Positions 18,365 to 24,615 of a DNA stretch of 59,940 nt are shown piece after piece. The translations under genes and the position numbers were made by a program. Source of the DNA: Butyrivibrio sp. Its GTDB lineage: Bacteria > Bacillota > Clostridia > Lachnospirales > Lachnospiraceae. Positions within the stretch are counted from its first letter, which is position 1, and every line of letters begins with the position of its first letter. The DNA is taken from assembly GCA_017535785.1 (NCBI GenBank), contig JAFXTN010000031.1, positions 1 to 59,940 of the forward strand, read 5' to 3'. The notes under the pieces are model-generated. The model did not search any database. It was given only the letters and a program-made list of their open reading frames with translations, and was not told where the DNA came from.

Positions 18365-19354
18365 TCAGTCTTTGCTGAATGTTCTTACGATTCCTGCTAC
18401 TGCGCCGAAAAGAACACCTGCAACAGGCCATACGATCCATGTTGTATCCCATCTCATTGTGATGAAGCTCCATCCAAGGTAACCAGCTACTACTACAGGC
18501 CAGTAAATTGAAGCGATCTTGCCTACAGTCTTACCGATCTTCTTACCCTCGGGAGAAAAATCACCTTCCTGAAGGAGCTTTTTATATGAATCCATAATGT
18601 TTCCGGCTCTTACCATCAAGTTAACGCCTACAGCGATAATGATCAAAAGAGCTGCAACCGCCATTGTTGAAGCGTGCTCAGCCTTAGGGCCTGAAAAGAG
18701 TGAGGTTGCAAAAACAGGGATAACAGCTACGATGCATAAGATAACACCGATCGCGATAAACATTGAGTGCTTACCCTCAAATCTGCTCTTTTTCTCTCTT
18801 ACCATTCCGTCTACGCCATAAGCTGTCTCAATATTGGTATCTTCCAAATATTTATAAACATCAAGCTTTCTGCCGTTCATAATGAAAATAAATACGGCGA
18901 TCGCTATCATTATAAGAAGTGCTGACAATCCGAAGACTGTTGAAGCCGCTGTACTCATTATTCCAAGTGAATTAAATCCAGAACGAAGCATGATGAATAC
19001 AGGCGATGCAATACATAATGAAACACCAAGTGCGATCCTGGGAGCTGTCTTCTCAACCAGGTTAAGGTATGTATTGGCCTCTTCCATGCTAACGCTTCTG
19101 AGTTCTTCTTTAGTAGAAACGGTATCCTCTACTATTGCATTTGCAGGAACCTCTTCAATCTCATCCTTTAATAAGTAATCTGTTGTCACGCCGAAGATCT
19201 CAGCCATCTTAAGTACTCTGTTAAGATCGGGTGTTGCCTGCATGCTTTCCCATTTTGATACAGACTGTCTTGAAACATCAAGCTTATCTGCAAGTTCCTC
19301 CTGTGACCATCCAAGTTTCTTTCTTTCATTGATAATCTTGTCCGCAAGTATCAT
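18365..19354 (-). CDS. XRE-family regulator with membrane domain
   Basis: 329 residues. The N-terminal helix-turn-helix (about 3-58: KLGWSQEELADKLDVSRQSV...) is of the SinR/Cro type; a linker follows, and then about seven hydrophobic segments (near residues 105-125, 138-158, 195-215, 230-250 and 280-320). Membrane-tethered XRE proteins of this kind are frequent in Lachnospiraceae and usually sense membrane or peptide stress; no ligand can be read here. RBS GAGGAAAAG precedes the ATG. The 230-base upstream region has two dyads and a candidate promoter, suggesting self-regulation. It is convergent with nothing and shares its strand with the ABC remnant downstream. Confidence 0.85.
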   Translation of the reverse strand: MILADKIINERKKLGWSQEELADKLDVSRQSVSKWESMQATPDLNRVLKMAEIFGVTTDYLLKDEIEEVPANAIVEDTVSTKEELRSVSMEEANTYLNLVEKTAPRIALGVSLCIASPVFIMLRSGFNSLGIMSTAASTVFGLSALLIMIAIAVFIFIMNGRKLDVYKYLEDTNIETAYGVDGMVREKKSRFEGKHSMFIAIGVILCIVAVIPVFATSLFSGPKAEHASTMAVAALLIIIAVGVNLMVRAGNIMDSYKKLLQEGDFSPEGKKIGKTVGKIASIYWPVVVAGYLGWSFITMRWDTTWIVWPVAGVLFGAVAGIVRTFSKD

Positions 19355-19385
19355 TTTCTTTTCCTCCGATTTTGTTTTTTGATTT

Positions 19386-19420
19386 TCGACCTCGAATCTG
19401 ATTTTTGTTTTCGAGCTCGA
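19386..19420. repeat. Imperfect inverted repeat upstream of the XRE gene
   Basis: TCGACCTCGAA (19386-19396) and TTCGAGCTCGA (19410-19420) form an 11-bp dyad with one mismatch around a 13-base spacer. It lies 31 bases before the XRE start, in the transcribed leader, so it could be an operator or an RNA hairpin. Surrounding bases are a T-rich low-complexity stretch. Confidence 0.5.
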
Positions 19421-19461
19421 TGTGTTTTTTGTTTTTGGATGATCTTAGCTTACAAAAATGA

Positions 19462-19504
19462 TCGGTTGCACACTACAAACTGTGCTTTGAAGTTTGTCAA
19501 CCGA
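19462..19504 (-). promoter_or_regulatory. Candidate promoter and operator dyad of the XRE gene
   Basis: On the reverse strand TTGACA (19495-19500) and TGTAGT (19472-19477) are 17 bases apart. They sit inside a split dyad: TCGGTTG (19462-19468) with CAACCGA (19498-19504), and CAAACT (19476-19481) with AGTTTG (19491-19496). The dyad covers both promoter boxes, the position expected for a repressor site. Binding by the XRE protein itself is inference. Confidence 0.45.
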
Positions 19505-19583
19505 CAGTTGCATCCGCATAGCTACGGGCTTTTCGGGTTTTCTTTTCTTTCGATAACGCATGTTACTATTGCTTATTTAGTTA

Positions 19584-20618
19584 TCACTGCCAAGTGAATT
19601 TTACCATTTTCCGATCGGATGTATCAACTACAGCTTCCACCCCAAAAGGAATTATACAGCGTGGAAGCGCGTGTCCGATATTGATGTTGCAAACAATCGG
19701 AAGGCTCTCGTTTGCTATTACTTCCTTAAGCACCTGCTTGTATTCAGCCTCATATTTCCTGTCCATCGGCTTTCCCACAAGAACTCCGCTTATTACATCG
19801 AAGACTCCATAGTCCTTTAGATACTGCAAAGCAGCGCGATATTTCTCCGGCGCAGGCTGCTCCTCACTTGATTCAAGCAAAAGAATCTTTCCCTTCCAAT
19901 CTTCTTTTGAAGGAAAAAGCTCATATTTGCTGCAAAGAACAGGCATATCCGCATATCGCTCCCCGTTGAAAATATCATATATGGAATCGATGCATCCGCC
20001 TAATATCTCCCCGGCAAAAGAGCTTTCTCCCTGCAATAGTTCAAAGCCGTTATCTTCATGCTTTGGAAGCGCCGTTCCCATCTGATCAAGGTCAAAATTT
20101 GTTCTGCTCTCATACCAGACATCGCTTGGCGTGATCTCTTTTATCTTACCTGTTGTTATCAGCTCTGTGAAATACTTCTTGGTATAGGGCAAAATATCTT
20201 TGTCCATCTCGCATATATCTGCAAGGAATGACTGTCCGTAGAAGCTCTTTACGCCGACTTTGTGCAGCATAAAATGATTGATAGTCGTATCTGAAAAGCC
20301 AAGGAAAAGCTTGTCATTTACCGCTTTCTTAAGCTCATCGTTCTCGAAAAGAAACGGTAACAGGCGATATGTATCATCACCGCCTATAGCGCAAAGAATC
20401 ATGTCTATCTCAGGATCTTTGTAAGCTGCAATGAGATCCTCCGCGCGCTTTTCGGGATGAGCTTCCAAATATTCTATTCCTTTGAGGGCATTTGGCATGA
20501 ACTTCACTTTAAGTCCCATTTCTTCAAGGCGCTTTGTCCCAAGCTCCACCTCATGCTTTACAAAATCTTCTCCTATAGTTCCCCGTGAGAGGCTCACAAT
20601 TCCTACTGTTTTGACCAT
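19584..20618 (-). CDS. S66-family serine peptidase (MccF / LD-carboxypeptidase-like)
   Basis: 344 residues. The S66 fold is shown by nucleophile Ser109 in FLGFSDTT, Glu249 in ILLLESSEE and His316 in NINIGHALPR. The stretch AIGGDDTYRLLPFL is closer to the MccF subgroup than to LD-carboxypeptidases, which carry RGGYG at this point; a Trp at residue 168 (DVWYES) could correspond to the substrate-stacking loop of MccF. MccF enzymes cut peptide-nucleotide (microcin C-like) toxins, while LD-carboxypeptidases recycle murein peptides. The start overlaps the end of the GNAT gene by one base, so the two are co-translated. MccF-like activity is inference from motif and partner. Confidence 0.82.
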   Translation of the reverse strand: MVKTVGIVSLSRGTIGEDFVKHEVELGTKRLEEMGLKVKFMPNALKGIEYLEAHPEKRAEDLIAAYKDPEIDMILCAIGGDDTYRLLPFLFENDELKKAVNDKLFLGFSDTTINHFMLHKVGVKSFYGQSFLADICEMDKDILPYTKKYFTELITTGKIKEITPSDVWYESRTNFDLDQMGTALPKHEDNGFELLQGESSFAGEILGGCIDSIYDIFNGERYADMPVLCSKYELFPSKEDWKGKILLLESSEEQPAPEKYRAALQYLKDYGVFDVISGVLVGKPMDRKYEAEYKQVLKEVIANESLPIVCNINIGHALPRCIIPFGVEAVVDTSDRKMVKFTWQ

Positions 20619-21169
20619 TAATTAAGCTCCTTTACCATGCAAACTTCATCGATATATCTCCCGTCCTTTAACTTAAAAGCTTTGTGAAGTCTTCCGTATT
20701 CTTTAAAGCCCATCTTTTTATAAAGGGCAAGCGCTCTTTCATTGTCCGCAAATGCCCCAAGCTCCATCTGCTCAAAGCCCATTTCTTTTGCCTGCTTAAC
20801 TGCTCTGTCTATAAGAATTCCGCCAAGGCCGGCACCGCAAAACTCCTGAAAAAGAGCTATCGCGAAATTGCAGCGGTGTTTAAGCTTATAATTGTTCCTA
20901 TTTCGATAAACACAAACGTTGCCTACAGCTCTGTCTTTGTCAAAAACAGTAAGGAACACCGAACCGTCATCATTGAGGTTTTCGTTTATGATCCTCTTCT
21001 CATCTTCAAGATCGTCATCAACCTCTTCGGGATATCTGATCATATAATGCGTCTCTTCCGCTATCTTGTATATATACTCAAGCATCGTCTCGGCATCTTT
21101 TTCCTCGGCGCTTCTGATCGTAAGCTTGCGCCCGTCCCTAAGTGTTATTTCTTCCGCTTCATACTTCAT
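20618..21169 (-). CDS. GNAT-family N-acetyltransferase
   Basis: 183 residues. Acetyl-CoA-binding motif A reads FCGAGLGGILIDRAVKQA near residue 115, followed by NERALALYKKMGFKEYG, typical of GNAT enzymes acting on amino groups of small molecules or protein N termini. RBS GGAGGTT lies between the ATG and a 12-bp terminator hairpin only about 20 bases upstream, in a leader of about 210 bases with its own small reading frame. It is co-translated with the S66 peptidase. In microcin C operons a GNAT domain (MccE) and an S66 peptidase (MccF) give immunity to the same toxin, so a resistance role is an attractive hypothesis; the substrate is not known. Confidence 0.85.
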   Translation of the reverse strand: MKYEAEEITLRDGRKLTIRSAEEKDAETMLEYIYKIAEETHYMIRYPEEVDDDLEDEKRIINENLNDDGSVFLTVFDKDRAVGNVCVYRNRNNYKLKHRCNFAIALFQEFCGAGLGGILIDRAVKQAKEMGFEQMELGAFADNERALALYKKMGFKEYGRLHKAFKLKDGRYIDEVCMVKELN

Positions 21170-21180
21170 AAAAAACCTCC

Positions 21181-21218
21181 TTAAAAAGCCTCATCAAACC
21201 GGTAAAGTTTGATGAGGC
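21181..21218 (-). terminator. Attenuator terminator before the GNAT-S66 operon
   Basis: Reverse-strand 12-bp perfect stem GCCTCATCAAAC (21207-21218) with GTTTGATGAGGC (21188-21199), loop of 7, followed by TTTTT. The 5' arm is also complementary to TTTGATGAGG upstream in the leader (21267-21276), which provides an alternative pairing. Seen directly. Confidence 0.85.
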
Positions 21219-21276
21219 CATATATCAATAATCATGTGCAGTTAAAATATTTCTCAGATATGCACATCCTCATCAA
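21219..21276 (-). promoter_or_regulatory. Antiterminator element of the GNAT-S66 leader
   Basis: TTTGATGAGG (21267-21276) can pair for 10 bp with CCTCATCAAA (21208-21217), the 5' arm of the terminator, which would prevent the terminator from forming. Directly adjoining it, ATGTGCA (21260-21266) can pair with TGCACAT (21233-21239), extending the alternative helix. The first strand overlaps codons 27-29 of the leader frame, so ribosome position could decide which structure forms. Confidence 0.6.
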
Positions 21277-21355
21277 AGTATACAAAATCAGTCCCCTGTG
21301 GATTCACGGGATTGGTAGTGCCTGTTTTGTAATTATTGACGAGTAATAATGCCAT
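21254..21355 (-). CDS. Leader peptide of 33 residues before the GNAT-S66 operon
   Basis: Reading frame of 33 codons and a TGA, starting 34 bases after the -10 box. The peptide begins MALLLVNNYKTG and ends VYFDEDVHI. The upstream AAGAAG is a modest ribosome site; an in-frame TAA precedes the ATG. Codons 27-29 and the two following codons form one strand of the antiterminator, so a ribosome reaching the stop would cover it and favour the terminator, while one stalled earlier would leave it free. This is the layout of antibiotic- or amino-acid-responsive attenuators. Three Asp codons lie at positions 23, 28 and 30, three Asn codons at 7, 8 and 15. Translation is not proven. Confidence 0.5.
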   Translation of the reverse strand: MALLLVNNYKTGTTNPVNPQGTDFVYFDEDVHI

Positions 21356-21388
21356 TTCGAATCTTCTTTCTGAAAAATATTAAATCCA

Positions 21389-21417
21389 AGTATAATTGGC
21401 AGACAATTTCATGTCAA
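21389..21417 (-). promoter_or_regulatory. Promoter of the GNAT-S66 operon
   Basis: Reverse-strand TTGACA (21412-21417) and TATACT (21389-21394) with a 17-base spacer. The -35 box overlaps the stop codon of the symporter gene. The start of transcription would be near 21382, giving a leader of about 210 bases. Confidence 0.75.
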
Positions 21418-22616
21418 CCCTTTTTCTTTTCCAAATTTGTGACTACAAGAGCACAGGAAGCATCTCCTGTGATATTAACAGTGGTTCTTCCCATATCAAA
21501 GATCCTGTCGATTCCTGCAACGAGTGCGATACCGTCAACGGGAAGTCCTACAGATGTAAGCACCATCGCAAGCATTACCATGCCCGCGCCGGGAACGCCG
21601 GCTGTACCGATGGATGCAAGCGTTGCTGTAAGAACTATCGTAAGCATCTGCGGGAATGTGAGCTGTACACCGTAACAGGATGCGATGAATATAGCGCATA
21701 CGCCCTGATAGATCGCAGTTCCGTCCATGTTTATCGTTGCGCCGAGAGGCAATACAAATGATGTGATCTCTTTGTCCGCGCCCATCTTCTCGCAGCCCTT
21801 CATGTTGATAGGAAGTGTTCCTACACTTGATGCGCTGGAGAATGCAAAGATCATGGCAGGGAGCTGACCCTTAAAGAATTGAAGCGGACTCATACCGCCC
21901 ATAGTCGCAACTGCCGTGGAATACACGATAACCATGTGAAGTATATAGCAGATATACGCCGCAAGGAGTACCATTGCAAGCGATCCAAGGACCGCACTTC
22001 CGTTTGCCGCAACAACCGGACAGATAAGGCAGAACACACCGATCGGTGAAAGCTTGAGTATCATCTCCATGCACTTCATAAATACCGCATTAAATGAGTT
22101 GATTCCTTTTACAGCAGGCGCAGCTTCTTCTCCGACAAGAATGATAGCAAAGCCGATAAGTATCGCCATTACGATTACCTGAAGCATGGTCGCCTCGGAA
22201 AGCGGCATGATGAAGTTTGAAGGAAAGATATTTACGATGGTATCCATAAATGGGGCACTGCTTGATGCTTCGTAGCTAAGCTCTGAAGTCTGAAGCACGG
22301 GGAAAAATCCCTTGAAGACATTTCCGCCTATAAGACCGATCACTATCGCAACCGCTGTTGTGCACAGATAGTAGATGATGGTCTTGATCCCTATCGATCC
22401 GACTTTTCTTATATCCTGCATGGAGATAACGCCCGCCATGATGGAAAAAAGAACTATCGGAACAACGATAAATTTAACAAGATTGAGGAATATCGTACCG
22501 AACGGCTTGATATAATTCTCCGCTATATCAGCGTGGCTCTGCATAAGAAGTCCCGCAATGATACCGAGAATAAGTGCGATAAAGATCTGAATTGCAAGTG
22601 GTAGTTTTTTCTTCAT
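21414..22616 (-). CDS. Dicarboxylate/amino acid:cation symporter (DAACS family)
   Basis: 400 residues, eight or more membrane segments plus the two re-entrant hairpins of the GltPh fold. Diagnostic motifs: the Ser-rich hairpin FSSASSVGTLPINMKG, the NMDGTAIYQG segment of TM7, and GIDRIFDMGRTTVNITGDA in TM8. The family imports glutamate, aspartate, C4-dicarboxylates or serine/threonine with sodium or protons. The TM8 Arg in the GIDR segment and Asp in MGRTTVN are compatible with an acidic substrate, but specificity cannot be fixed from sequence alone. The gene is monocistronic; an RBS (GGAGGGTTACGG) precedes the ATG. Confidence 0.92.
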   Translation of the reverse strand: MKKKLPLAIQIFIALILGIIAGLLMQSHADIAENYIKPFGTIFLNLVKFIVVPIVLFSIMAGVISMQDIRKVGSIGIKTIIYYLCTTAVAIVIGLIGGNVFKGFFPVLQTSELSYEASSSAPFMDTIVNIFPSNFIMPLSEATMLQVIVMAILIGFAIILVGEEAAPAVKGINSFNAVFMKCMEMILKLSPIGVFCLICPVVAANGSAVLGSLAMVLLAAYICYILHMVIVYSTAVATMGGMSPLQFFKGQLPAMIFAFSSASSVGTLPINMKGCEKMGADKEITSFVLPLGATINMDGTAIYQGVCAIFIASCYGVQLTFPQMLTIVLTATLASIGTAGVPGAGMVMLAMVLTSVGLPVDGIALVAGIDRIFDMGRTTVNITGDASCALVVTNLEKKKG

Positions 22617-22705
22617 ACCGTAACCCTCCGTTAATGTGATGCGTTTTCAAACTGCTACTGCAAAATATGTAATTAAAGAAATACCCCATATAACAATTAT
22701 AAATG

Positions 22706-22746
22706 AAAAGAAAAGTGCACACAATCGAATTAACGATCATGTGCAC
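22706..22746 (-). terminator. Terminator after the membrane-anchored unknown gene
   Basis: Reverse-strand GTGCACA (22740-22746) pairs with TGTGCAC (22715-22721), with an inner ATCG/CGAT pairing, followed by TTTTCTTTTC. A short GC-rich palindrome (CCCCGGCACCGGG, near 22770-22782) lies closer to the gene. Confidence 0.7.
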
Positions 22747-22794
22747 CTTATACATACAAATGACAATCCCCGGCACCGGGTCCATTACCTGTGC

Positions 22795-23736
22795 CTATAG
22801 ATCATCCGTACTTGGCTCAATATAGTGAAGTTCATAGTCATCATCTCCATCGTACAAGATGCAGATGCTGTCGTTGTTTATGCCTGCTCCGAGAGCAACT
22901 TCGGGACTCTTATATAAAGGAATGATCTTTTCCTTTTCTTCGTCATACAAATATACCCCGAGTTCTTTATTATATAGATAGATCTTTCCGTTAGACCTGT
23001 CACATATTCCATATTTGCAGGGGCTCTTTGGAAGTTCCACCTTCCACAGTTCCTCACCGGAATCACTTACACTCTCAAGGTAGCTTCTGTCATCTTCTAT
23101 AGCGACAGTAACTATCTCATCCTTGGAATCATCCACAGCTGTGACAGTTCCTTCAATGTCAAAAGACATCACATTACCCATTCCGTCAAGCACAGAGCCG
23201 ACCACAGCTTTGCCGGAACAGTCCATTGCATAGTAGATCGAATCGTGTGTAGCAAAGCTATCCGGAACGTTTTTATTGGTGAGATACGCACTGACATCGG
23301 TTTTACTAAGGATTTCACCGTTTTTATCGATAACGTCTATCTCGGTAGCTTCGCCTGTAAGCGTACTAAGGAGCGCTCCGTCAACCATTTCGCTCTCAGC
23401 GCTGTATATGAGCATGCTGCAGTTACCGTCATCATCCACAGCCATGCGTATTATCCTCTTGTTCTCAGGGCACTCGAAAGGAAGCTTGATAAAAGAATCC
23501 TTGTCTGTGAAGTATAAAGTGAAATTCTCTCCTTCACTGCAGCACAGATACGATTCTTTTCCGTTAGATGCAAAAACAGATTTCTCGGTTCCGTTCTTGG
23601 GATAAGTAACAATGCTCTCGGTGTATCTTTTTCCCACATGTGCCATGAACACATAGGTAGCGATTCCCATCCCGATAACACTAAATGCTGCCGCCGCCAA
23701 GATCAAGACGTTTTTTACATCCTTACGATTCATCAT
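22795..23736 (-). CDS. Membrane-anchored extracytoplasmic protein of unknown function
   Basis: 313 residues. One N-terminal transmembrane segment (about 10-32: VLILAAAAFSVIGMGIATYV) is followed by an acidic extracytoplasmic domain made of repeated beta-strand units (e.g. IRMAVDDDGNCSMLIYS, IYYAMDCSGKAVVGSV, GKIYLYNKELGVYLYD), suggesting a beta-propeller-like fold. No family is recognised. It starts with two possible Met codons (23736 and 23733). A candidate promoter (TTGCGA-N17-TATATT) lies within about 55 bases upstream. The gene has its own terminator and stands alone. Confidence 0.75.
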   Translation of the reverse strand: MMNRKDVKNVLILAAAAFSVIGMGIATYVFMAHVGKRYTESIVTYPKNGTEKSVFASNGKESYLCCSEGENFTLYFTDKDSFIKLPFECPENKRIIRMAVDDDGNCSMLIYSAESEMVDGALLSTLTGEATEIDVIDKNGEILSKTDVSAYLTNKNVPDSFATHDSIYYAMDCSGKAVVGSVLDGMGNVMSFDIEGTVTAVDDSKDEIVTVAIEDDRSYLESVSDSGEELWKVELPKSPCKYGICDRSNGKIYLYNKELGVYLYDEEKEKIIPLYKSPEVALGAGINNDSICILYDGDDDYELHYIEPSTDDL

Positions 23737-23799
23737 CCATCACCCTTTCTCGCTAATATAAGCGTAATACAATGCAATCGCAAATATATATCTATCGGT

Positions 23800-23925
23800 G
23801 AAAAATAAGGTATGCGATCCTGTGCTGTCACATACCTTATCCGTTCTAATATCTATGAACGTGTACTCTTCCCTCTTAAAACTTTCCTTTTATAAGCGTT
23901 TGCACGAAGCCGCGATCTTCGTGTT
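23800..23925 (-). ncRNA. Candidate small RNA (about 125 bases)
   Basis: An RNA expected to start near 23925 and end in the T-run at 23800-23804. It would contain a 5' hairpin CACGAAG-N7-CTTCGTG (23903-23923) and a terminator with a 10-bp stem, ATAAGGTATG (23831-23840) with CATACCTTAT (23805-23814). No reading frame with start and ribosome site is visible between them. It is preceded by a promoter and two LytTR-like direct repeats. It could instead be the leader of the gene at 23736, but that gene has its own promoter-like boxes after the terminator. No known RNA family was recognised. Confidence 0.4.
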
Positions 23926-23931
23926 ACCCGA

Positions 23932-23961
23932 ATGATAACCCATTTGAAAAAGCAATTTCAA
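23932..23961 (-). promoter_or_regulatory. Promoter of the candidate small RNA
   Basis: Reverse-strand TTGAAA (23956-23961) and TATCAT (23932-23937) spaced by 18 bases. It lies 13 bases downstream of the second LytTR-like box. Confidence 0.5.
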
Positions 23962-23974
23962 TACCGATGTTATG

Positions 23975-24004
23975 AACAACGGTGTTTTTGTTATGAACGA
24001 CGGT
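23975..24004 (-). promoter_or_regulatory. Pair of direct repeats resembling LytTR/AgrA-type response-regulator boxes
   Basis: On the reverse strand ACCGTCGTT (23996-24004) and ACCGTTGTT (23975-23983) are separated by exactly 12 bases, a 21-base period that places both on one face of the helix. This agrees in sequence and spacing with paired nine-base boxes of the AgrA/ComE/VirR class. The repeat extends further (GTTCATAAC also repeated). No LytTR regulator gene is in the window. Confidence 0.5.
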
Positions 24005-24011
24005 TTTTCGT

Positions 24012-24054
24012 AACAAAATAAAAGAGAATGTGTTCATTCTGTGACCACATTCCC
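24012..24054 (-). terminator. Terminator after the histidine phosphatase gene
   Basis: Reverse-strand GGGAATGTG (24046-24054) and CACATTCTC (24024-24032), with loop GTCACAGAATGAA, followed by TTTTATTTTG. It begins 7 bases after the stop codon. Confidence 0.8.
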
Positions 24055-24061
24055 TGATAAT

Positions 24062-24595
24062 TCAAAAATCATACCTGCGGATCTCGCAGTTTTTTATACC
24101 AAATAACGAAAATTCTTCATTGTCCATCTCGCGGAAATACGACTCAACTATCCTTGCGATACCGTTGTGTGCAACGAGCATATAGACCTTGTCGTCGTTT
24201 TTGATATCATCGAGCAGATTATAGATCCTCTGCGCTAGCTGCATCATGGATTCGCCTGTTCCAAACCTGCTCGCCATGTGCTTCTTGGCTTCATGAAACT
24301 CAAGGCCGTCTCTCGGAGTCGATTCATATCTTCCGAAATTCTGCTCAATGAGCCTTTGCTCTATCCTATACGGTATTCCCGTAACCTCCGAGATATGAGC
24401 CGCCGTGTCCTTGGCTCTTACAAGAGGTGAAGTAAGGATCTCATCCGCTTTGAGCCCCTCTTCAAGTATCTTCTTTCCGGTCTCGATCGCCTGCTGATGT
24501 CCAAGCTCCGTGAGCGCGATATCCGTCGCTCCGCAGATCTTATTCTCTACGTTCCAGATCGTCTGGCCGTGTCTTATAAAGTAAAAATGTCCCAT
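24062..24595 (-). CDS. Histidine phosphatase family protein (GpmB/CobC-like)
   Basis: 177 residues. The catalytic motif FIRHGQTIWN lies near the start with His9, a second His lies in VAHNGIARIV, and Glu lies in the middle (LIEQNFGRYE). This superfamily includes cofactor-dependent phosphoglycerate mutase-like proteins, alpha-ribazole phosphatase and sugar phosphatases; at this length a broad phosphatase is more likely than a glycolytic mutase. It follows ptsI by 20 bases and probably shares its transcript, so a role in sugar-phosphate turnover is plausible. Confidence 0.85.
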   Translation of the reverse strand: MGHFYFIRHGQTIWNVENKICGATDIALTELGHQQAIETGKKILEEGLKADEILTSPLVRAKDTAAHISEVTGIPYRIEQRLIEQNFGRYESTPRDGLEFHEAKKHMASRFGTGESMMQLAQRIYNLLDDIKNDDKVYMLVAHNGIARIVESYFREMDNEEFSLFGIKNCEIRRYDF

Positions 24596-24615
24596 TGTGT
24601 TCCCTGTATGTCCTT

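Noticed and set aside
23737-23930. Known riboswitch (for example cyclic-di-GMP types) in this gap
   Set aside because: None of the conserved cores of those families could be found; left as an unnamed RNA candidate.
23969-24004. Possible CRISPR-like repeat pair
   Set aside because: Only two copies with a 6-base gap and no spacer array; spacing fits regulator boxes instead.
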